Assembly (NCBI GenBank): GCA_037013495.1
Contig: CM072809.1
Span: 4,921,001 to 4,985,000 of the forward strand
Direction: 5' to 3'
Origin: Hippophae tibetana
Lineage: Eukaryota; Streptophyta; Magnoliopsida; Rosales; Elaeagnaceae
Length of the DNA stretch: 64,000 bases
Shown: piece after piece, positions 38,101 to 50,100 of the stretch
Numbering within the stretch: position 1 is the stretch's first letter
Layout of the letters: the number at the start of each line of letters is the position of its first letter
Notes under the pieces: generated by a model
Databases searched by the model: none
What the model saw: the letters and a program-made list of their open reading frames with translations, nothing else
What the model was told of the DNA's origin: nothing
Made by a program: the position numbers and the translations under genes

Positions 38101-41100
38101 CACTCATTACATCAGAAACCAAATTTGCATCTAACATATTAAATTTTATCAAAACTTTCATCAAATAACTTTTTTGAGAAATTAACACCTTATCATTACC
38201 ACTGTTCCTTGTGATTTCCCTACTAAGAATTTTCTTGGCTTCCCTAAGATCCTTCATATCAAATTCTGATGACAACTTCTTGACTATGTGAATATCATTT
38301 AAGTTTTCAGTATCAATCAGCATATCGTTCACATAAAGCAACACAAATACTCTATAAAGCAACACGAATACTCTATGACCATTGGTCTCCACCTTAATGT
38401 ACACTCATGGATCAAAACTACATCTGTCAAAGCCATTTGAAGTAATGAACCCATGAAACCATTTGTACTATTGTCATGGGGACTGTTTCAGTCCATAGGA
38501 TGATCTTTTCAACAAGCAAACTTGATCTTCTTTTCTTTTACTGCTATACCTCTATGGTGTCTTCATATAAATTTTTTTCTAACCCACCATGTAGAAAAGT
38601 TGTTTTGGCATCCATTTGTTCAAGGTACATGTCAAAATTAGCCAGCTAATAGAATTGTATTTGATCACAAGTGAGAAAACCTCATTGTAGTATATATCTT
38701 CAACTTTTGTATTTCCTTGGGCCATCAATCTTGCTTTGATTTTCTTAGACTATATTTTCTATCCCTTTCTTGAGTTTATAAAGCCATCTGCTTCCCACAA
38801 TCTTCACATTAGTCAGTTTCTTAACCAATATGCATGTATTGTTTTGCATAAGAGAGTTATATTCCTCATCCATTACCTTATTCCATTACTTTGCATCATT
38901 ACAAGTGATAGCTTCCTTATAATTCTATAGTTTTGAATAACAATGTTCCTATGCAGCTTATAAGGCATATTTGGATGGCATTCTAATTACTCTTCTTACT
39001 CTATCATGACTCAATTGATAATTACTAAAAGGGTGTGCAAACTGTAAATCTATATTCTCTTCTATTCCCTGTGACACATTTGTGTTCATGTGAGCTTCTT
39101 GTTGGGAATCAATCAAGTCATTTGATAGTGAGGTATCACCTGGTTGTGGCACAAGCATGGTGTACTCGCATCATTTTCATGAGGATCATCATGCTACACC
39201 TCCACTGAGTGAGTAGGTGATCTAGTGGCTAAGGTTTCATTACTGTTCTTTAGTTTAAGGTTTAAGATAGTGGATTCATTAAAAATGACATCTCTACTAA
39301 CGATAGTTTTCTTGGAAATAAGGCATCACAACTTGTATTCTTTGACACCATTGGGATAACCTAATAACACATCTTTTGGTTTTAGAACTCATCATTGACA
39401 TGAATACATCCAACACACCCAAACACCTTAAGATGTTTACAACCAGAAGGTCTTCCAAACCACAGTTCATCCCTATAATTCCATTATGTTGAGGAATGAG
39501 TCTCACAGTTCTATGCTTCAATTCCATTATCTTGGCAAAATTATGTAAATTGGTAGTTGTAGTATTTCATGCCATTATCTGTGTAATCCTTTTACCGTTT
39601 TACCCGGTGGATTCTTAGTCAAAACCTTTCACTATTTTAACTTACCAAACACTTTATCTTTGCTCTACAATATGTACATCCAATTTTTTTTAGAATCATC
39701 ATTCAAGATGAGGAAATCATTATTCCTTCCTAGTGAGTTTATTGATGTAGGATCCTATAGGTCTGAGTGAACATATTCCAATATATCCGTTGTGGTGTGC
39801 ATACTGTTGGAGATGATTTGATTTAGAGAGAGAAATTGGAGAGATGTTAGAGAATAAGAATCCCTTGGTCTAGTTTGATACTAGATTCATATATATATAT
39901 AGGGCATTACATGTACACATGTCAATTACATGGGGGTACATGTCATAACATGTCAAGGAGTACAATAGTAAGCATAAATTAGCTTAGGCTTTCCACGTTG
40001 AGGGATCTAGCAGATGATCGATTCTCAAACGTTTCAGAATGTTCTAGACTTGTGAGGATGCTTGTAAAATCCAACTTTAAGGCTAGGGCATCTTAAGGCT
40101 CAAACACTATGTATTAAGGCTAGGTATCTCAAGGCTAGGATATTTCAAGGCTTTGGCACTGTGTCTCAAGGTTGAGACATCTCAAGGCTTAGGCAATGTG
40201 TTTCAAGGTTAGGGCATGTCAAAGCTTGGGTACTGTGTCTAAATGCTCGAGCTCTATAGAAATCAGACACTTTATGCTCAAACATAAAGTCCCTTTATTA
40301 TTTTAACTCGATTCCTCAATTAAGATGGAAGAGTAAAAGGCTCGATAGGCGAAACAACACTGAATCTGAAAAGGTTCTGCATGTCCCAATAAATGTTTCA
40401 GAAATCTTTTCACTTGTCAGTTAATTGGAAAAAGAAAATTTGGGCTCTTATATTAATATGAGGCAAGACATTTGTTTTCATGAAAGGCCCGAGAAACATA
40501 AAGGTACGAGGAAACACTTACCTGAATACAAGAGTAAGATTGATGTCCTCACTCACAACGTTGAGCTCTTTCTCAATAGCTATTTACGAGAGATGCTAAA
40601 CATAGTGGTCCACATGGTGTAGAGGTACACTCTTGTATAGAGCCACACCTTCAATTTCAACCTGGGTTAAGTCTTCAATGATCATTTTTCTCAAATCTCG
40701 AGCAATTGAAAGGGGTGTCTGTCGGCTCGACGAGACTGAAAAGGGTGTTTGTTGATGCGGGAAGCTTGAGAACGCCTAATCACAACTTCCAAATCTTAGG
40801 GAGGAAGAATGAGCTCTTTAATAATAATACCCAAACTTCTTTTCTTTTTGGGTTGGGTTGGAGCATCAGGATTGTCTTTGCTCAAGCTCTTCCTTCTCTT
40901 TTTTTCCCCTTGTTTTCCTATAGTGTTGAGCTGTTGCTTTTTCCATTAAACTCATCCTCAAGTCGAGCTACTTGTTGGGTATGAATGGGTGGGCAGAGCT
41001 AATTATTGAGCTATCACTTTGCTCATCACGTCCACATCCTGCAAGAAAATTACTTCATTTTGGTTATTTATCAAGGTGATCAACTCGTGCTTTAACGCTT

Positions 41101-44100
41101 ACGCTCTATATGGTTCTTTATTGTTGAAGGATTGTATTGTCCCACATCGACTAGGCGTTCGGTTGTAGTGCAGTTTATAAGTGTGGGCAATCCTTAACTC
41201 AATGAGATCTTATTGGGTTGAGTTAGGCCTTGGGTTTATATACCATGGTATCAGAGCATTTGGGTTACAAAATTTGAGAATTTTTTTTTCCCGTTCAAAT
41301 TGGGAGCAGATTTTTGGGTAAACACAAATTAGGATTTGGTGCATTTTTGAGTTCCAACTCGGAACACCCTTTTGGAGTGCACATTTTTTCTCACCGCCGG
41401 CACAGGGAGGAAGAACAGCCGCAGGCCAGCCAAACCCCGACGTCCGGCCACCATACGAGTCGCGAGTGGGCCACACGTGCCACCGCGACCTCTGGTCAAA
41501 ATTTTCACGCATCTCACCGCCGGCACAGGGGAGAAGAACAGCCGCCGACCGACCAAACCTCAACGTCCGGTCACCAGACGAGCCGCGAGTGGGCCACACG
41601 TGCCACCGCGACTTTCTGTCCAATTCCACGCGCCGGCGCGTGACAGCGCGTCCGTGTAGAATTCTTCTCCAATCGACCCCGTGCTGCTCTCCGCCGTCCC
41701 CCTGCATCATCTGTGGTGGTTTTCCACTCATCGCTTGTGATTGTTCAGGTTTGCGTTCTTCCGATTTTGTGTTCTTGTTCGCTGCGTGTTTGGTCGCTGC
41801 TGTTGTTGGATTTTGTTTGTTCGTTTGCTCACTGTCTTGTCGTTTGTAAGAGTTATGGCTGAAAAGAAATCTAATGTTGTAACGGAAACCTCAACGTCCG
41901 GTCACCAGACGAGCCGCGAGTGGGCCACACGTGCCACCGCGACTTTCTGTCCAATTCCACGCGCCGGCGCGTGACAGCGCGTCCGTGTAGAATTCTTCTC
42001 CAATCGACCCCGTGCTGCTCTCCGCCGTCCCCCTGCATCATCTGTGGTGGTTTTCCACTCATCGCTTGTGATTGTTCAGGTTTGCGTTCTTCCGATTTTG
42101 TGTTCTTGTTCGCTGCGTGTTTGGTCGCTGCTGTTGTTGGATTTTGTTTGTTCGTTTGCTCACTGTCTTGTCGTTTGTAAGAGTTATGGCTGAAAAGAAA
42201 TCTAATGTTGTAACGGATATGGTGCCTGTGATGTCTAAAATCACGGACCATAAGCTCAATGGCTCGAATTATTTGGCTTGGAGCAAGACTATTCGAATTT
42301 ATTTGAGAAGTATCGAAAAAGATACTCATTTGACTAATGATCCTCCTAAAGATGATTCAAAGCATACATGGCTTAGAGACGATGCTCGCTTATTTCTGCA
42401 GATTCGGAATTCTATTGAAAGCAATATAATTGACTTGATCAATCACTGTGAATTCGTTAAGGAATTGATGGATTATTTGGATTTCTTATATTCTGGTAAG
42501 GAAATCTTTCTCGCATATATGAGGTATGCAAAGCATTTTACCGTGCAGACAAACAAGATCAGTCACTCACAAATTATTTTATGGAATTTAAAAGGACTTA
42601 TGAGGAGCTCAATAGTTTAATGCCTTTTAGCCCTGATGTCAAGGTTCAACAAAGCCAACGGGAACAAATGGTGGTCATGAGTTTTCTTGCCGGTCTTCCC
42701 TCTACTTTTGAGACTGCTAAGTTCCAGGTTCTTTCTGGTTCTGAAATCTCCTCTTTACAAGAGGTGTTTAGTCGAGTACTTCGTTCAGAAGGCACTCCAC
42801 CTCCACCTGCTCAATTAAACGGTGTTTTGGTCAACCGAAGTAATAATTATGAGCATGGACGGTCAACTTATATGCAAAGAAATAAAGGAGGCGGCTCGCA
42901 CGGGTTTGAAACTCGACCACAGGAACTCGGAGGTATTGTATGTCACTATTGTCACAAACCAGGACATACGAAACATGAATGTCGAAAGCTTCAGTACAAA
43001 CAACAGAAAGGTCACTCGGCTCATATTGCATCCACTTCTTATACTTCTGAAAAATCGGTTCTTATCTCTGCAGATGAATTTACCAAGTTCTCACAGTATC
43101 AAGAATCACTAAGGTCTTTATCACCCTCTGTCACTGCTATTGCTGATTCAGGTAAATCAAATGCGTCTCATTTCTTCATCTTCCAAATGGGTTATTGATT
43201 CTGGTGCCACAGATCATATGACAGGTAATTCTAGTCTCTTTTCTACTCTTCAGTCACACACTTCTACCTCTACTGTTACCTTAGCCGATGGGTCACCATC
43301 TCGTGTTCTTGGGTCTGGCACAATTACTCCAACTCCTTTGCTTCCTTTGTCGTCTGTCTTACATTTACCTAGCTTATCCTTTAATTTGATATCTGTAAGT
43401 CAGCTTACTCGCAATCTTAACTGTTGTATCTCATTTTTTCCTGATCGTTGCTTATTTCAGGATCTTATGACGAAGAAGACTATGGGTAAAGGACATGAGT
43501 CTGGAGGCCTCTATATTCTTGACACACCGATACCGAAATCTGTCGCTTACTCTAGTGTAACCTCTCCCTTCGAGGCACATTGTAGATTGGGTCATCCATC
43601 TCTTCCTTTACTGAAAAAACTTTGTCCTCAGTTTAGTAAGGTGTCTTCATTAGATTGTGAGTCTTGTCAGTTTGCAAAACATCATCGTCTTAGTTCAAAT
43701 CCAAGAGTTAATAAACGTGCTAGTGTTCCTTTTGAATTAGTTCATTCTGATGTTTGGGGTTCTTGTCCTATTTTGTCTAAACCTGGATTTAAGTATTTTG
43801 TTACTTTTGTGGATGATTATTCTCGTGTAACTTGGTTATATTTAATGAAGAGTCGTTCTGAATTGTTTTCTATTTTTTGTGCATTTTGTGTTGAGATTAA
43901 AACTCAATTTAATGTTTCAATTCGTACTTTACGAAGTGATAATGCCAAAGAATATACATCAGCTTTGTTTCAATCTTATATGGTTCAAAATGGCATGCTT
44001 CATGAAACTTCGTGTGTTGATACTCCATCTCAAAATGGAGTGGCCGAACGTAAGAACAAACATCTTCTCGAAACTGCACGTGCCTTATTATTTCAAATGA

Positions 44101-47100
44101 ATGTTTCTAAACCTTTTTGGGCTGATGCAGTTTCAACCGCATGTTTTCTTATTAATCGCATGCCCTCATCAGTTCTTCATGGTGAGATTCCTTACAAAAT
44201 TTTGTTTCCTAATAAGTCGTTATTTTCGGTTGAGCCTAGGATATTTGGTAGCATTTGTTTTGTTCGGGATGTTCGTCCACATGTTACTAAATTAGATCCC
44301 AAGTCTTTGAAGTGTATCTTCCTTGGTTATTCTCGTCTCCAAAAAGGTTATAGATGTTATTGTCCTAGTCTTAACAAATATCTTGTCTCCATTGATGTTA
44401 CCTTCATGGAAGACATACCCTATTTTTCGTCTTCTCTTCCTCCTGCATGTCAGGGGGAGAATGACGATTTGTTAGTCTATTCTATCACATCATCTGAGCC
44501 TGTCTCTGATCCAGTTCCTGTTAGGCCTCCTATAACTCAAGTCTACTCCAGACATAGACCTTCTAATTCATGTCCTGCACCTGCTCCTTCGTCATCAGAT
44601 CCTGTCCTGAACGATGATCTTCCTATTGCATTACGCAAAGGTAAACGTCAATGTACTTATCCTATTTCTTCTTTTGTTTTGTATAATTGCTTGTCGTCTT
44701 CCTCTTGTTCTTTTATTGCTTCTCTTGATTCTATTTCTATCCCTAAAACTGTTCATGAAGCCATATCTCATCCTGGTTGGCATAATGCAATGATCGAGGA
44801 AATGAATGCGTTGGATGACAATGGTACTTGGGACTTGGTTGATTTACCTTCAGGGAAACGGGCTATCGGATGCAAATGGGTGTTCACAGTTAAGGTCAAT
44901 CCAGATGGGTCAGTTGCTCGATTAAAGGCCCGTCTTGTTGCTAAGGGATATGCTCAAACCTATGGAGTGGACTATTCTGACACTTTCTCTCCTGTTGCTA
45001 AATTGACATCTGTTCGGTTGTTTATTTCTATGGCAGCTACTCACCATTGGCCTTTGCATAAACTAGATATCAAGAATGTTTTTCTTCATGGTGATCTTCA
45101 AGAGGAGGTGTTTATGGAGCAACCTCCTGGTTGTGTTGCTCAGGGGGAGTCTAGGCACGTTTGTCGTCTCCGCAAATCTTTGTATGGTTTGAAACAGAGT
45201 CCTCGTGCTTGGTTTGGAAAATTTAGTCAAGCTATAGAAACATTTGGTATGATGAAAAGCAAGTCTGACCATTCTGTGTTCTACAAACAATCAGAAGCAG
45301 GTATCATTCTTTTAGTTGTGTATGTAGATGATATTGTTATTACTGGAAGTGATACTACGGGAATTTCATCTCTTAAGTCTTTCCTACATACTCAGTTTCA
45401 CACGAAGGATTTGGGGATGCTAAAGTATTTCTTGGGTGTTGAAGTCACAAGGAGTAAAAAAGGTATATTTCTATCTCAAAGAAAATATGTCCTGGACTTA
45501 TTAACTGAGACAGGAAAATTAGGAGCAAAACCTTGTAGTGCTTCAATGACTTCGAACATCCACCTTATAGGAGATGGAGAACCCTTTAAAGATTCTGAGA
45601 GATATCGAAGGGTGGTTGGAAAGCTGAATTACCTTACCGTGACTCGTCCAGATATTGCATATTCAGTCAGTGTCGTTAGCCAATTTATGTCATCCCCAAC
45701 AGTTCGTCATTGGGCAGCGTTAGAGCAAATTTTGTGTTACTTAAAAGGAGCACCTGGACGTGGCATCTTGTATGCAAATCATGGACATACTCGTATTGAA
45801 TGTTTTTCAGATGCAGATTGGGCAGGTTCTAAAGTGGATAGAAGATCCACATCAGGCTATTGTATTTTCATTGGAGAAAATTTGGTCTCATGGAAAAGTA
45901 AGAAGCAGAATGTTGTGTCACGATCTAGTGTAGAGTCAGAATATAGGGCTATGGCACAATCTACGTATGAGATAATATGGATATATCAGCTCTTGGATGA
46001 AGTAGGTCTTAAAACTTCAGTACCAGCGAAATTGTGGTGTGATAACCAAGCTGCTCTTCATATTGCTTCTAACCCTGTGTTTCATGAGCGAACTAAACAC
46101 ATTGAGATTGATTGTCATTTTGTTCGCGAGAAAATTCAGCAAGGGTTGATTTCTACAGGATATATGAAGACTGGAGAACAACTAGGAGATATCTTCACGA
46201 AAGCTTTAAGTGGGGTTCGGGTTGATTATCTTTGTAACAAGTTGGGCATGACTAATATCTATGCTACAACTTGAGGGAGAGTGTTAAAGATGATTTATGA
46301 GTGTGTGTATTAGGTGTCTAACACTAGGTGTCTTAGTGGTGTGAGTTGTGTATTAGGTGTATGTCACCTAAGATTGTCTCTATCTTTGTATATAAATAGG
46401 TAGTGTCTTTGAATGATAATAATAAGAGAGAATTTTGATTTTACAGGCTCGATTATGGTTCTCAAACGATCTAGAATGTTCTAAATTTGTGAGGATGCTT
46501 GTAAAATCCAATTTCAAGGTTAGGGCATATCAAGGCTCAAGCACTATATCTCAAGGCTTAGACACTACGTCTCAAGGTTAGAGCATATTAAGGTTCAGTC
46601 ACTGGGACCTAAGGCTTGAGCACCTCAAGGCTCGGGTACTGTGTTTTAAGATTTTAAGACTCGAGCTCTACAAAGACTGGACAACAAGTTATTCCTTATG
46701 TTCAAATGCATACCAGTGGTGAATTTTGCCTTTCACTCCCTTTTGTTTCCTTACAATACAATGATCATATAAGCCAACACTTGTTATCTTTTCATCACCA
46801 AGAGGGTCCATTTTAGATAATTCCATTAGTCTTTGATCACTTAGATGCCCCATTCTTTTGTGTCGAAGGAGAGTCTCATCAACTCTCATTAGCAATTGCA
46901 ACAATCTCAATCAAAGTTTCACCCTCAAGAACATAAAGCTTCTTTTGCTTACGTGTTTTTAGAACAATAGGAGAACCTTTGGAGACTCATTTTACCATGC
47001 TCAATTTTATTGTAAAACCAGCAACATCAAGCATTCCAATTGATATTTGGTTTTTCTTAATCTCAAGCACAAATCAAACATCAGATAACAACTCTAGGAT

Positions 47101-50100
47101 CCATCAGCAAGCTTCAATTTAATCTGACCAACTTTTTTCAAGCTTTTATTGCAGTTCTTTCTTTATTTGCTCATTAAATCACATTTTTAGCCAGGTTCAA
47201 AATGATGCTAGTGTAAGCCTTCTCAAGAAGCTTCTTCTTGTTGAGAGGTGTAATATCTTCTGGGTATTCAGGATCATCAGAAATGCCCTTTGTAACATCT
47301 TGTTGAACAAGTGAAGATTATATTATAAGAGATATGGAGTATGTATTTTCACTTCATTCTCTGATTTTCTTTAATGTATATACAACATTATACATAGAAA
47401 AATAACAGATTAGTGGCCACTAAGCTAGGAATATAACAGTTGGTATCAACAATAATTACAGCTTGTTTTACACTGAATAATACAGCCTATTCATCACTAA
47501 TAAAGTAGATTCTTAGAAAAGTCTACACTCCCCCTCAAGTTGGGTAATATATATTAATCATTCCTAACTTGCAACTCAATTCTTCGAAGATTGTTCGAGG
47601 TAATGCTTTGGTAAGGATATTTGTAATTTGATGACGTGTAGATGTATATAGTAGGTCCACGATTTTTTCATCTAACTTTTCTTTAATGAAATGACGATCT
47701 ATCTCTACATGTTTGGTTCGGTCATGATGAACTGGATTTTTTGTAATTCTTATTGCAGCTTGATTGTCACAATGCATGATGATTGGTTCAGGAGTTGTGA
47801 AGTCCAGTTCATTGAGTAGTCTTCTTAACCACATTCCTTCGCAAATCCCATGAGCCATAGCTCTAAATTCAGCTTCTGCACTGCTTTGAGCAACTACTTA
47901 CTGTTTCTTACTTCGCCAAGTTACAAGATTTTCCTATACGAATGTACAATACCCAGTGGTAGATCTGCAATCCACTATAGAACCTGCCCAATCAGCATCT
48001 GCAAAGACTTTAATTTTTCTTGTAGAATTCTTACTGAAGTATAATCATTTTCCTGGTGTCATCTTGAGATACCTGGTCTAGTGTGGGATAGGTAAATGAG
48101 TTTTTCCACTAATCTTTGGTAACGGTCTTCGTCCACAGGTGTACTATTTTCTTTGATCCCGAGTTTTACTGTAGAGTCCATCGGAGTTTCTATCGGTTTA
48201 CACCCAATCATTCCAGTTTCTTTGAAAAGATCAAGTATATACTTAATTTGAGATATAGATATGCCCTTTGATAGGTGTTTTAAACAAGAGGACACGAGAT
48301 GACATCCTATTGATAAGATAGGTAGCTGTAAGAACAACATCCTTCCAGAAATGTTGAGGGACATGAGTTGTGAACATGAGGGATCTAACTACCTAGAGAA
48401 GATGCCTATTCTTTCTTTCAGCCACCCCATTTTGTTGAGGTGTGTCAACACATGAGCTTAGATGGACAATCCCTTGACTTAACAGATAATCAGTAAGGGT
48501 AGAAGTGAAGTATTCTTTAGCATTGTCAGATTTCAAAACTTAGATTTTTGTTTGAAATTGGGTTTGAATCATTGTATTGAAGTTTTTAAAAATTTGACAT
48601 GCTTCAGATTTCTTTCATTAGGAATAACCAAGTGATTCGAGTATGATCATCCACAAATGAAATGAACCAACGTGTCTTTGTGATGTTTTTGATTCGAGAA
48701 GGTCCCCATATATCAGTGTGAATTAATGAGAAAGGATGTGATTTTTTATGTGGAAGATGCGGATATGAACTTCTAACATGTTTTGAAAATTGACATACTT
48801 CACACTGAAAATCTTCTGAATTTTTTATTTCTAAAGGATGAAGGAAAAAGTTTCTGTAAATACTTGAAATTAGGATGACCTAAGCGATAGTGATTCAACA
48901 TGATTTCACCATCTTTATTGGACTTAAGTTTTAACAAAGCTTTATTCTGATAAGAAACTTCGGATACAACTTGGTGGGCTTGTCTTGCTGAAGGTTCTTC
49001 ATTGCTGAGGATATAGAGTCCCAAGCATTCTTTAGCACTGCTAATCATCTTCCCTGAATCCAAGTCCTGAAATTCACATAGGTTATGAACAAATTTAGCC
49101 ATATAATTTTTATCACGGGTGAGTTTAGTAATTGATACAAGATTGTAATCAAGTGTAGGAACAAGAAGGACAGAATCTAGAATAAAGAGATTTGAAATTT
49201 TGGCTGAACCAATTCCTGTTACTTTGGATACTGAATCGTCGACAATTCGGATCGTGTGTCCATTCTGGTAGATTTTAAGATTCATGAGAAGAGGAGCATC
49301 ACTCGTCATGTGGTCTGAAGCACCTGAATCAACAATTCATGGTCTCGTAACCTGTTTCACACTAAGAGCATTGAAGGTGTTACCTGATTGAGCTATAGTG
49401 GCAGATGATGTGGTCAAAGATTATCCAAATAATTTTTGGAGGAGATCAATCTGTTCCTTGCTAAACAGAGCAGATTCAGGTGACTCAGTGCCTTGAGATT
49501 TGGAGGCAATTTTTCCATAACTTTCTTTGTTGATGTGCTGTGCGAATGGTGGTTTCCAATCAGTAGGCTTGCCATGAATTTTCCAGCAGGTTTCCTTAGT
49601 ATGACCAGGTTTACGACAATGATCACACCAAGGTCTTCCACGACGAGGACGGTTGTCTGTATTATGAGAGTGCTGGTGGTCTCGAATAGCAAGTGTAGAT
49701 CCTTCTCCAGTCACGGAAATGGTAGATTGAGAATCCATCATTACTTTCTTTCGACTCTCCTCTTGACAGACTTTAGAGAAGGCTTCACGAATGTTGGGCA
49801 AGGGTTTTGTTCCGAGAATTCTACCGCGCACATCATCAAGATCTTTATGGAGTCCCAGTAAAAATTTGAAAACCCGTTTCCTGTCAATAAGCTCTTTGTA
49901 CAAGATGCTGTCTGTTGGACAGGTCTATTCGTGAACCTTAAAGAGATCTAATTGCTGCCAACATCGAGTGATAGAGTTAAAGTATTGTGTAACTAACAAC
50001 TCGCCTTGACGAAGATCATGGAGGATGCTTTCGATCTCAAATAGTTCGGACATTATCAGAACTGGAATAAGTGTCTTTGGCGGCATCTCATAATCCTTTG

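Larger units (their letters stand above)
39805..46708 (+). mobile_element. Composite Copia insertion B inside element A
   Basis: The A integrase is interrupted here. CATAC (GCATAC if six bases) occurs on both sides (39800-39804 and 46709-46713), and A coding similarity resumes across the gap, so 39805-46708 entered as one insertion. The left part starts TGTTGGAGATGATTT and the segment after pol starts TGTTAAAGATGATTT. Their last ~270 bp are related (40010-40284 and 46447-46708), suggesting diverged or chimeric LTRs. The tRNA-Met primer site is not beside the left LTR but at 41246, behind a separate 124-bp TG...CA block. B is therefore mosaic; its exact history is unresolved. Confidence 0.7.

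Noticed and set aside
41210..41731. 173-codon minus-strand frame in the GC-rich leader of B
   Set aside because: It is the antisense of a tandemly duplicated leader, repeats itself in the second duplicate, and has no protein-family features.
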